Source: Hyphomicrobiales bacterium (GTDB lineage Bacteria; Pseudomonadota; Alphaproteobacteria; MED-G09). Taken from it: a stretch of 33,193 nt of DNA. The notes beneath the pieces were generated by a model, which was not told where the DNA came from, did no database searches, and saw nothing but the letters and a program-made list of their open reading frames with translations. The translations under genes were made by a program, and so were the position numbers. Shown in pieces: positions 9,299 through 16,465 of the stretch. The DNA is taken from the NCBI GenBank assembly GCA_028339975.1, contig JAOLDG010000003.1, forward strand, positions 145,001 to 178,193, read 5' to 3'. Every line of letters begins with the position of its first letter. Positions within the stretch are counted from its first letter, which is position 1.

Positions 9299-11167
9299 TT
9301 AAATAATATATAGATCTACTATAGTTCCAACGCTATTTACTGATAAATCATCTGCTCCAAAAGAAAGAGCAAGCTCAGAAAAAGTTAAATCTGTTCCAGC
9401 TGTCCCATTCGTAACATTTCCACCAAGATTATAGGAAAATTCATCAGCATTATTTATTGTTATTACTCGCGAATCTTCAAAGGTTAAGCGCACAGTATCA
9501 TTAGCCCACTGACTTTTGGTTACTTTTGTGTTCGAAGGTATTTGAATGGTATTTGTCCCACTTGTATCAATGATAGTGATTGAGCTGTCTTCTGGTAAAA
9601 GATTAGAAATGAAATACGTATCATCTCCATCAAGACCCCTAAGAGTTTTAGCCTGACCATCTGCAACAATAATATTATCACCAGAATTATAATTCTGAGT
9701 TCCCGATTGTGTTTCAGTTGCATAAGCTTTTAAAATATTTTTTGTTGAGTCCGTTGTATTTGAGAGCTGATATTTTGGTTTTGCAATTTCGTATTCGCTT
9801 ATCGTCAGCTCCAATTGAATATCTGCATTTTGCCACTGTATAGGGTAATTAATTGGAGAAAAGAAAAAGTATTTCCCATTAAAATCATAAACTCCATAAA
9901 AGCTACCCTTATCAGAAGGTTGTGCATTAGGAGACCAACCATCGGATAATGCATAACCTACATCATCGGAAGATACAAAGACGCCATTCCCATAATTAAA
10001 GATAGCAACATCAACTTTTTCATTTGCGGGATATTTTTTTCCAGAATTTCTGTTGAAAGAAATATCGAGGTCCCCATCTTGATCAATATCTACAAAATCA
10101 AAGAATTGAACATAAGTATTTTGGTAATCTCTCCAATCTTGATCATTAAGGCTATCTCCACTTTCATAAGTTTTAAAACCTATTAATCTATCATTCGTTT
10201 CATCTTTAAATGTTCCATCACTTTGTTGAATCAAAAACTGAAGATTTCTTCCATCATAATAAGGATCACTATTTGTTTGAGATATAACTAAATCAGGAAG
10301 ACCATCAGAATTGATATCCGTTGATTTAATATCAACATTCACTGCATTTTCCCATAATGCATTAGGAAGCTCTTGAAAAGTATCATCTTGGAAATTACCC
10401 TTACCATCTTGATAAACAATTATATTCTTACTAGAAAGACTTGTTGTTCCTCCAGAATGCCCTAAAACTAATTCTAAAATTCCATCATTATTAAGATCTA
10501 CAAGTAGGCTTGAATTATAAAAATTTCCATGTTTTCCAACTCCATCAATTGTTTTAATGATTGATGAATCAAATATAGTTTCCTCGAGATTTACCGACTC
10601 GAAAGTTGGACCATTCTGACTGAGGAGTAGTTGAGGAAGAGTTCCCTTTCCTTCTTGTCCAGGATAAGTAGAAACATTCGAGGCGTAAATATCTGGATAC
10701 CCATCTCCGTTTACATCACCTAGTGTTGCATCGTGAGTAAAATTCTTGACTTGAGGTAACAATTCTGGAGAGTCAGTATAAGTTCCATCAGAATTTGACA
10801 TGAAGATTGTATTTTGACCCCCTGGAAAGGGATCAGCATCTCTACCAGACGCCCCTAGAAAAATATCTAATCTTCCATCTTTATTAAAATCAGCAAATTC
10901 AGCAATCATAGGACCTATGAATTTACTTGTTTGATTCTTTATTTCGACTACCGAAAAGGTTCCATCACCATTGTTTTCTAGAATTGCTGGATATTGAGGA
11001 AAATCTCCTTGTTGAGGAAATGATCCAAAACCAAGAAATAAATCACTATCACCATCACCATCTAAGTCTCTTGCCTTATGTTCTTGATTAATAAAAGCAT
11101 CATCTTCAAGGTTTAAGAGCTTTAAATCTTCAAAAGATATATTAAAATTATTTATTTTTGTTGTCAT
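9299..11167 (-). CDS. Secreted VCBS/FG-GAP beta-propeller protein (copy B)
   Basis: A 622-residue paralog of the next downstream gene. Six calcium loops are visible at 34-42 (DLDGDGDSD), 93-101, 151-159, 224-232, 284-292 and 360-368 (DIDQDGDLD), again about 60 residues apart, as in a beta-propeller of FG-GAP/VCBS blades. Shared landmarks with copy A include FTH before blade 3, DPYYDGRNLQ/EPYYGGKSFQ after blade 5, and AIFNYGNG after blade 6. The final 160 residues are the common module and end DLYII. No signal peptide is present. The gene is 38 bases downstream of the mini RTX gene and 51 upstream of copy A, so all are probably co-transcribed. Its function as an extracellular binding or structural protein is inferred. 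Confidence 0.85.
   Translation of the reverse strand: MTTKINNFNISFEDLKLLNLEDDAFINQEHKARDLDGDGDSDLFLGFGSFPQQGDFPQYPAILENNGDGTFSVVEIKNQTSKFIGPMIAEFADFNKDGRLDIFLGASGRDADPFPGGQNTIFMSNSDGTYTDSPELLPQVKNFTHDATLGDVNGDGYPDIYASNVSTYPGQEGKGTLPQLLLSQNGPTFESVNLEETIFDSSIIKTIDGVGKHGNFYNSSLLVDLNNDGILELVLGHSGGTTSLSSKNIIVYQDGKGNFQDDTFQELPNALWENAVNVDIKSTDINSDGLPDLVISQTNSDPYYDGRNLQFLIQQSDGTFKDETNDRLIGFKTYESGDSLNDQDWRDYQNTYVQFFDFVDIDQDGDLDISFNRNSGKKYPANEKVDVAIFNYGNGVFVSSDDVGYALSDGWSPNAQPSDKGSFYGVYDFNGKYFFFSPINYPIQWQNADIQLELTISEYEIAKPKYQLSNTTDSTKNILKAYATETQSGTQNYNSGDNIIVADGQAKTLRGLDGDDTYFISNLLPEDSSITIIDTSGTNTIQIPSNTKVTKSQWANDTVRLTFEDSRVITINNADEFSYNLGGNVTNGTAGTDLTFSELALSFGADDLSVNSVGTIVDLYII
9302..9781 (-). repeat. 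C-terminal export module, copy 3
   Basis: 160 codons from KPKYQLSNTT to the stop, nearly identical to copy 2 and clearly related to copy 1. The GLDGDDTYF stretch resembles an RTX nonapeptide turn, and the D-L-Y-I-I end (acidic residue followed by hydrophobic residues) resembles the extreme C-terminal signal of type I secreted proteases. Confidence 0.9.
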
Positions 11168-11205
11168 AAAACTAGCCTAACTTAATTATTCATTTATTTA
11201 ATAAT

Positions 11206-11529
11206 TTAGATAATATACATATCTATCATCGTTCCAGTACCCGAGCCTAAAACTGTTGAAACTCCGGAAATAGTATCTCTTGTCCCAAATCCATCATCAG
11301 CCCAACCCTCTTTTAAGTTTACTGCTCCCCCTTGAGGGGAGTCCCAGAGAGCATAACCATAACCTTGCCCTGAAATATCATCTTCACCTGGACTGGCTAC
11401 AATTGATTGACCGGACTTTGCATTGGTAATCGTATCATTACCTTTTCCTGGATATATTTTATCAATATTAGAATCTAATGCTGAAGCATCGATAATATCA
11501 TCTTCATCGGTTCCATTGAAATCAGCCAT
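11206..11529 (-). CDS. Mini RTX-like protein with the same C-terminal tag
   Basis: A 107-residue acidic protein made almost entirely of hemolysin-type calcium-binding-like turns: GTDEDDIIDAS (6-16), PGKGNDTI (27-34), SPGEDDIS, and GYALWDSPQGGAVNL followed by DGFGTRDTISG. RTX proteins usually continue with further GGxGxD repeats after such a DTISG segment; here the chain stops with GSGTGTMIDMYII. The end matches the D-[LM]-Y-I-[IV] end of the three larger neighbours, so it is likely exported by the same route. It begins two bases after the TauD-family stop with no recognisable ribosome site, suggesting translational coupling. It could be a remnant of a larger RTX gene that kept its tag, or a small secreted product in its own right; the open frame is intact. 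Confidence 0.7.
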   Translation of the reverse strand: MADFNGTDEDDIIDASALDSNIDKIYPGKGNDTITNAKSGQSIVASPGEDDISGQGYGYALWDSPQGGAVNLKEGWADDGFGTRDTISGVSTVLGSGTGTMIDMYII

Positions 11530-11531
11530 AA

Positions 11532-12419
11532 TTAAACCGGTTTATTCCCTATGACTGTCACACGCTCAACTCTTCGAGTTGCAGGCCAATAATCACCGGT
11601 TGCATAATGTTGGCACGATCTATTATCCCAAAAGGCTATAGAGTTCTCTTCCCATTTAAAACGACATTGATACTCAGGGATTGTAGATTGATTGAATAGA
11701 TAATTGAGCATCAACCTTGAATCTTCATCGGAGAATCCTTCAATATGGGTTGTAAAGGCTACATTTACATATATAGATTTTTTTCCTGTATCGGGATGGG
11801 TTCTAACAACAGGATGCGTTGGCTTTGGAAACTTTTTGTTAAAAGCCTCTATTTCCTCAGGTGTTTTTCCTTGCTTTTCTAGTCTTTTTCGAAAAATGGT
11901 AAAATCATGAACAGCATAAGATCCATCAATTTTTTCTTTAATTACGTCAGGAAGATTTTCATAAGCCGCCTCCATACTTGCAAATAATGTGTCTCCACCA
12001 ACCGGAGGGGTTTCAATCATTCTGAGTATTGAGCCCAAAGACGGCTCTTGTCTCCAAGTAACATCGGAATGCCAAGCATTTTCTTTTGGTTTGTTTTCTT
12101 CATCATGCGTTATACGAAGAACTTCAGGATGATCTTCTCTGTTAGTTCCCAAGGGTGCAAAAGGATGAATTTCAAGTTCACCAAAATATTGGCCAAATCT
12201 AAGGTGCTCTTCGGTTGTTATATTCTGATCTCGAAAGAAAATAACTTTATAAGTTAGAAGGGCGTTATAGATATGAGCTATTTCTTCTTTGCTAAGATCT
12301 TTGGTTAAATCAATATCATGTAATTCAGCGCCAATAGTTGTAGATAGTCTTTTAATTGAGAAAGGATGTTTTTGTGATTCAAATTCTTCTGGCGTAAATT
12401 CATTTAATTTTTTTAACAT
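11532..12419 (-). CDS. TauD/TfdA-family 2-oxoglutarate/Fe(II) dioxygenase
   Basis: A 295-residue cytoplasmic oxygenase that couples oxidation of an organic substrate to decarboxylation of 2-oxoglutarate. The iron-binding facial triad is H117-x-D119 (WHSD) and H271 (CQHYATGDYWP), with Arg286 about 15 residues after it as the 2-oxoglutarate-binding Arg, the same spacing as H255/R270 of E. coli TauD. Length and order are normal for the family. The family includes taurine, alkylsulfate and 2,4-D dioxygenases, so the substrate is open; taurine is only one possibility, and no sulfonate transporter is next to it. GAGGGG before the ATG is a good ribosome site. It lies between the GST gene and the secreted-protein genes on the same strand. 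Confidence 0.88.
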   Translation of the reverse strand: MLKKLNEFTPEEFESQKHPFSIKRLSTTIGAELHDIDLTKDLSKEEIAHIYNALLTYKVIFFRDQNITTEEHLRFGQYFGELEIHPFAPLGTNREDHPEVLRITHDEENKPKENAWHSDVTWRQEPSLGSILRMIETPPVGGDTLFASMEAAYENLPDVIKEKIDGSYAVHDFTIFRKRLEKQGKTPEEIEAFNKKFPKPTHPVVRTHPDTGKKSIYVNVAFTTHIEGFSDEDSRLMLNYLFNQSTIPEYQCRFKWEENSIAFWDNRSCQHYATGDYWPATRRVERVTVIGNKPV

Positions 12420-12451
12420 ATTGAACCCCTCTTTTTTTATTATTCACTACC

Positions 12452-13105
12452 TTATGGGAAAAATATTTTTTCGTCACCATCTTTCCATTGTGGATATTTA
12501 ATCATCACACCCTTGAAAAGGTCTGAATCAAGAAAAGCCATAAGCCACTTTTGAGTATTTGGTTTTTTTAGAGTATCAAACCACTTCATATCGGCAATCC
12601 TAAATTGACGGATAAAAGGTAATATAGAAATATCTAGGATAGATATCTTATTGTCATAAAGAAATTTTGTTATACTTAATTGATCCTCAATTTTGTTAAT
12701 GAAGTTCATACAAATTTCTCTATGATGAATAGGGTCCTCGTCTTCATATCTTTTAGAATATTTATATCGATCAAGGTGATGCTTGAATTCACTATCATTT
12801 TTCTCAATAAGAATTTCAGATTTTTTTGATTTTTTTGATCTATTCCAGTCAAAAGGGTCATTTTGATTTAAAGCCCAATCAATAACATCGAGACTTTCAT
12901 CAATAACCTCACCTGTATTTAATAAAAGGACCGGAACTGTTCCTTTTGATGAGATATCTAACATCGATTGTGGTTTATCTCTTAATAATACTTCGCGAAA
13001 TTCAACTACTTGATCACTTACTTTAAGTGCCATTCTTGCTCGCATAGCATAGGGACACCTTCGAAAAGAATAAAGAACAGGATTATTTTTTTTGTTGTCC
13101 GCCAA
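12452..13105 (-). CDS. Glutathione S-transferase-like protein
   Basis: About 217 residues. The N-terminal half is a thioredoxin fold: VLYSFRRCPYAMRARMAL with a CPYA motif, the cis-Pro segment GTVPVLLL, and DESLDVIDW as the glutathione-binding Glu-Ser. The C-terminal half is helical, as in GSTs. With a Cys in the active-site position it resembles the Omega/Beta or glutaredoxin-2-like groups, whose members reduce mixed disulfides or dehydroascorbate; the substrate is unknown. The gene overlaps the 3' end of trhO. I chose TTG at 13105 because the near-perfect site TAAGGGGTGA ends 8 bases before it; GTG at 13117 is in frame but sits inside that site. The gene may be translationally coupled to trhO. 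Confidence 0.8.
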   Translation of the reverse strand: MADNKKNNPVLYSFRRCPYAMRARMALKVSDQVVEFREVLLRDKPQSMLDISSKGTVPVLLLNTGEVIDESLDVIDWALNQNDPFDWNRSKKSKKSEILIEKNDSEFKHHLDRYKYSKRYEDEDPIHHREICMNFINKIEDQLSITKFLYDNKISILDISILPFIRQFRIADMKWFDTLKKPNTQKWLMAFLDSDLFKGVMIKYPQWKDGDEKIFFP

Positions 13106-14018
13106 TATGTTTTTCACCCCTTAGCTTTGATAGTTCAATTTGTTTTTGTCTTGATTCAAATCTTTCTTTTTTATCTTTTGTTGTTTTATTATAACAATAT
13201 AGGCAGCTAATTCCCTCTTCATACCTATCGTCATTTAATTCATCTTCAGTTATTGGCATCCTACATGCAAAACACATTTTATAGGATCCAACTTCAAGAT
13301 TCTCTGTCAGACATACTCTATCGTCAAACACAAAGCACTCGCCCTCCCAAAGGCTTTTTTCTTTTTCAATTTGCTCTAGGTACTTAAGGATACCTCCCTG
13401 AAGATGGTAAACCTCATTAAATCCTTCCTCTTTCATTAAAGAAGAGGCTTTTTCGCATCTTATTCCCCCAGTACAATACATTGCTATTTTTTTATTTGTA
13501 TTCGTTTTGTCTTGTTTGAATTTTTTAACCCACTCAGGAAAATCCCTAAAGGAAGTTGTCCGAGGGTCTAGGGCATTCTTAAAAGAGCCAATTTTTATTT
13601 CAAATTTATTTCTTGTATCAATAAGAATAACATCCGGGTCAGAAATAATATCATTCCATTCCTCTGGCTTAACGTAGGTGCCAACGGTTTTATTCGGATT
13701 AATTTCTGGAAGACCTATCGTAACTATTTCTTTTTTTAATCTAACCCTCATTTTATGAAAGGGTTGTTTATTGGTTGATGAATATTTTATTTCAATTTCT
13801 GAAAACCTATCATCTTTTTGAATCGATGTAAGTGTTTTCTCTATTTCCCTAGGTTTAGCGGATATAGTTCCATTAACACCCTCATTGGCAATTAGTATGG
13901 TACCCATAACATTATTTTTATTACATATCTCATAGAGCTGATCTTGAAGGGCGACAAGGTCATCAACCTTAAAAAACTTGTATAATGTTGCTACTAATAT
14001 TTCATTACTGTCTTGCAT
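13083..14018 (-). CDS. trhO: tRNA uridine(34) hydroxylase TrhO (rhodanese family)
   Basis: Oxygen-dependent hydroxylation of U34 in tRNA wobble positions to 5-hydroxyuridine, first step toward cmo5U or mcmo5U. It has 311 residues: an N-terminal acylphosphatase-like region (ILIANEGVNGTIS, 41-53), a rhodanese domain (about 118-218) with the active-site loop CTGGIRCEKAS starting at Cys182, and a C-terminal four-Cys group (C249, C252, C272, C275) that may bind metal. This order matches YceA/TrhO. No strong ribosome site precedes the ATG. It heads the minus-strand gene run and is divergent from the cold-shock genes across 14019-14159, an AT-rich region with no clear promoter that I can defend. Confidence 0.92.
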   Translation of the reverse strand: MQDSNEILVATLYKFFKVDDLVALQDQLYEICNKNNVMGTILIANEGVNGTISAKPREIEKTLTSIQKDDRFSEIEIKYSSTNKQPFHKMRVRLKKEIVTIGLPEINPNKTVGTYVKPEEWNDIISDPDVILIDTRNKFEIKIGSFKNALDPRTTSFRDFPEWVKKFKQDKTNTNKKIAMYCTGGIRCEKASSLMKEEGFNEVYHLQGGILKYLEQIEKEKSLWEGECFVFDDRVCLTENLEVGSYKMCFACRMPITEDELNDDRYEEGISCLYCYNKTTKDKKERFESRQKQIELSKLRGEKHIGGQQKK

Positions 14019-14159
14019 TTTTAACTTTTAAAACATTTTTATTTATTTTTCCTGAGAAAAATTAATTTTATAATTTTATTGAATAGATTCAATTATTTAT
14101 TTTTCTATTGCCTTATAGCCTAATTTTAGTATATGAAGAAGCTTAATGGAGTAAACAAT

Positions 14160-14435
14160 ATGCCTACAGGTACAGTTAAATGGTTTAATGGTCGAAAAGG
14201 TTTCGGCTTTATTGAACCGGATAATGGTGAAGACGATGTTTTTGTTCACGTTACTGCTGTTAAGGATTCTGGTTTAGATGTTCTTAATGAAGGAGATAAG
14301 GTGAGTTTTGAACTCGTTGAAAATAAAGGAAGAATGGCAGCTGAGAAATTATCAATGTCTGGAGATGAAGAATCAACAAATGATTCTGAAGATCAGGTTG
14401 AAGATAATGAAGAGGTGTCTGAAGAATCTGAGTAA
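14160..14435 (+). CDS. Cold-shock domain protein with acidic tail
   Basis: A 92-residue single-strand nucleic-acid-binding protein of the CspA family. The cold-shock fold covers residues 1-65: GTVKWFN, RNP1 KGFGFI and RNP2 VFVHV. It then has an acidic tail of about 25 residues rich in Glu, Asp and Ser, longer than in typical 67-70 residue Csp proteins. I chose ATG at 14160 (MPTGTVKWF, the same start as its neighbour) with TGGAG eight bases upstream; ATG at 14133 would add nine unconserved residues. It is a paralog of the gene at 14603. RNA-chaperone activity is inferred from the family. Confidence 0.92.
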   Translation: MPTGTVKWFNGRKGFGFIEPDNGEDDVFVHVTAVKDSGLDVLNEGDKVSFELVENKGRMAAEKLSMSGDEESTNDSEDQVEDNEEVSEESE

Positions 14436-14443
14436 TTCCTAAT

Positions 14444-14602
14444 TATAATTTCTTTTTAAGTAAGTCCTAAATTTATTTAAAGATTGTAAATTCATTTGCT
14501 TTCTAATTGTTAGGTTTAAGTTAAACAAGATAACAATTATGAAATCTCTAGGACTTTTGTTTTTTTCAAATGGTTAATTATTAAAAAAAAGGAGAATATA
14601 AT
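14444..14602 (+). promoter_or_regulatory. Promoter-like box and structured leader of the second cold-shock gene
   Basis: A perfect TATAAT at 14444-14449 (no good -35) would start an RNA near 14456, giving a leader of about 147 bases. Within it AAGTCCTA (14462-14469) pairs exactly with TAGGACTT (14549-14556), enclosing a second perfect stem TAATTGTTA (14504-14512) with TAACAATTA (14531-14539), which itself holds GTTTA/TAAAC (14514-14518, 14522-14526). A T-rich run (14557-14566) follows the outer stem, so it could also act as a weak or conditional terminator. AAAGGAG lies just before the start codon. Long structured leaders are known for cspA-type genes; this one is seen only as pairing potential. 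Confidence 0.5.
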
Positions 14603-14830
14603 ATGCCAACAGGAACAGTTAAATGGTTTAATGCTAACAAAGGCTTCGGTTTTATCGAGCCTGATGATGGCGAAAATGATGTGTTCGTTCATGTTACTGC
14701 AGTACAAGAATCCGGTTTAGGAAATCTTGACGAAGGTGACAGAGTAACTTTCGATCTTACTGAAAACAGAGGTAAAATGGCTGCTGCAAATCTAACTACT
14801 GCAGATGCTAAAGAAGAAGCTTCTGAATAA
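14603..14830 (+). CDS. Cold-shock domain protein (CspA family)
   Basis: A 75-residue cold-shock protein: [10 protein letters not shown] at the start, RNP1 KGFGFI, RNP2 VFVHV, then a short tail DAKEEASE. Very similar to the gene 170 bases upstream but without its long acidic tail. AAAAAGGAG ends about 10 bases before the ATG, a strong ribosome site. A terminator follows at 14858. It probably acts as an RNA chaperone in the cytoplasm. The leader suggests its own post-transcriptional control. Confidence 0.95.
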   Translation: MPTGTVKWFNANKGFGFIEPDDGENDVFVHVTAVQESGLGNLDEGDRVTFDLTENRGKMAAANLTTADAKEEASE

Positions 14831-14857
14831 TTTTATTAATTTAAAATTATAAAAATT

Positions 14858-14908
14858 AAGCCCAGTATTTGAAGATGTTTTTACATTTTTAAGTTCTGGG
14901 CTTTTTAT
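14858..14908 (+). terminator. Rho-independent terminator after the cold-shock genes
   Basis: AAGCCCAG (14858-14865) pairs perfectly with CTGGGCTT (14896-14903), followed by TTTTT. The 30-base loop contains a further short ATGT/ACAT pairing. Confidence 0.85.
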
Positions 14909-14972
14909 TATTTATCTGGTTAAAAAAGTTATGATATTGTAGTCATAATTTTTTATATGAGTTAAAGATTTT

Positions 14973-15049
14973 GGTCCCTTAGCTCAGCTGGATAGAGCAC
15001 TGGTCTTCGAAACCAGGTGTCAGAGGTTCGAATCCTCTAGGGACCGCCA
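14973..15049 (+). tRNA. tRNA-Arg (anticodon UCG)
   Basis: A 77-base cloverleaf with acceptor stem GGTCCCT/AGGGACC, discriminator G and encoded CCA (15047-15049). The anticodon stem CTGGT/ACCAG encloses CTTCGAA, so the anticodon is TCG, reading CGA (and other CGN by wobble). D loop AGCTCAGCTGGATAGAGC and T loop GTTCGAATC are standard. It ends 20 bases before the cbs start codon on the same strand. Confidence 0.97.
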
Positions 15050-15069
15050 AAAATACTGAGGTTATGATA

Positions 15070-16455
15070 ATGGATAAGCTACCTTTGCCCAAAAAAAATA
15101 ACTCCCTTCTTGAGCTGATAGGAAATACACCGCTTTTAGAGATTAAAAATATTGATGTGGGTGTTTGTAGGCTGTTCGTTAAAATGGAATCTCATAATCC
15201 AGGTGGGTCTATTAAAGATCGAGTTGCAATTTCTATTATAGAGCAAGCTGAAAAAGATGGCCTACTAAAATCAGGTGGTACAATTGTTGAAGCTACAGCT
15301 GGTAATACGGGTATTGGACTTGCTTTGGTGGGCGCATTAAAGGGTTATAAAGTAATTTTAGTTATTCCGGATAAAATGAGCCGTGAAAAAATATTACACT
15401 TAAAGGCTATGGGAACTGAGGTAGTTTTTACTAGATCGGATGTTTCGAAAGAAGATCCAGAATACTATCACAATATTGCTGAAAAAATTGTTAGAGAAAC
15501 TCCTGGTGCATTTTATGCTAATCAGTTTGGTAATCCAGCAAATGCAATGGCGCATGAAACAACAACTGGACCCGAAATTTGGGAGCAAATGAATCACGAT
15601 GTCGATGCATTTGTTGCTGGAGTTGGTTCTGGAGGAACTTTATCGGGTGTAGGAAAATTTTTGAAAAGTGTCTCACCTTCAACTCAAATTGTTGCAGCTG
15701 ATCCTGAGGGCTCTATTATATTTGATGCGGTCACAAAGGGTTCATACTCTTATGACGGTGGGTCATGGTTAGTTGAAGGAATTGGTGAAGACTTTATTCC
15801 GGATGTCTTAGATTTATCCTATATAGATGATGCAATAACCATCCATGACAGCAAAGCTTTTGAAACCTTAGATATTTTATTAAAAAAAGAAGGTATTTTA
15901 GCAGGCTCATCAGCCGGAACTTTAGTTGCTGGAGCTATTGAGTGGTGTAGAGCTCAAAAAGAACCCAAAAGAGTTGTTTCATTAATTTGTGATACCGGGA
16001 ATAAGTACTTATCAAAAGCTTTTGATGACGCTTGGCTAAGCAATAATGGTTTTAGTTCTAGAAATTTAAGAAATGATTTAAGCGATCTTATTGTTATGAG
16101 AACAGATCAACAACAAGTTGTTAGCGTTAAGAGGGATGATACTGTTTTGATAGCTTACAATCGGATGAGAAATTCAGATTTTTCTCAACTACCAGTTTTA
16201 GATAACGATGAGGTAGTAGGAACAATTAATGAAGATAATATACTAAAATATTGTAGTAAGAATAAAAATGGATTTACTCACTTAGTTAGTAAGGCAATGT
16301 CCAATGATCTGCATCAAATCGATTGTAAATCATCAATTGAAGACCTGTCGATTCTTCTTGGAAAAGATAATTTTGCTTTGATAATGGAGAGAAACACTTT
16401 TCTTGGAATAGTTACTAAGGTTGATTTATTAGCACACTTGAAAAAAAATATTTAA
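15070..16455 (+). CDS. cbs: Cystathionine beta-synthase
   Basis: Joins serine and homocysteine to cystathionine, the first step of reverse transsulfuration. It has 461 residues: a PLP fold-type II domain (about 10-330) with Lys49 in GGSIKDR as the Schiff-base lysine, ATAGNTGIG (75-83) for substrate binding and GVGSGGT (184-190) for the PLP phosphate, then a pair of CBS domains (about 340-461). That two-part order separates it from plain cysteine synthase, which lacks the C-terminal pair; no heme-binding N-terminal region is present. ATG at 15070 is eight bases after TGAGG; ATG at 15064 is too close. The gamma-lyase gene follows 10 bases later. Closeness to tRNA-Arg suggests a joint transcript. 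Confidence 0.9.
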   Translation: MDKLPLPKKNNSLLELIGNTPLLEIKNIDVGVCRLFVKMESHNPGGSIKDRVAISIIEQAEKDGLLKSGGTIVEATAGNTGIGLALVGALKGYKVILVIPDKMSREKILHLKAMGTEVVFTRSDVSKEDPEYYHNIAEKIVRETPGAFYANQFGNPANAMAHETTTGPEIWEQMNHDVDAFVAGVGSGGTLSGVGKFLKSVSPSTQIVAADPEGSIIFDAVTKGSYSYDGGSWLVEGIGEDFIPDVLDLSYIDDAITIHDSKAFETLDILLKKEGILAGSSAGTLVAGAIEWCRAQKEPKRVVSLICDTGNKYLSKAFDDAWLSNNGFSSRNLRNDLSDLIVMRTDQQQVVSVKRDDTVLIAYNRMRNSDFSQLPVLDNDEVVGTINEDNILKYCSKNKNGFTHLVSKAMSNDLHQIDCKSSIEDLSILLGKDNFALIMERNTFLGIVTKVDLLAHLKKNI

Positions 16456-16465
16456 TGAGGAAAAA

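Noticed and set aside
5204-11529. Horizontally acquired island or mobile element carrying the secreted-protein genes
   Set aside because: No integrase, transposase, terminal repeats or tRNA target at the edges, and base composition looks like the neighbours by eye.
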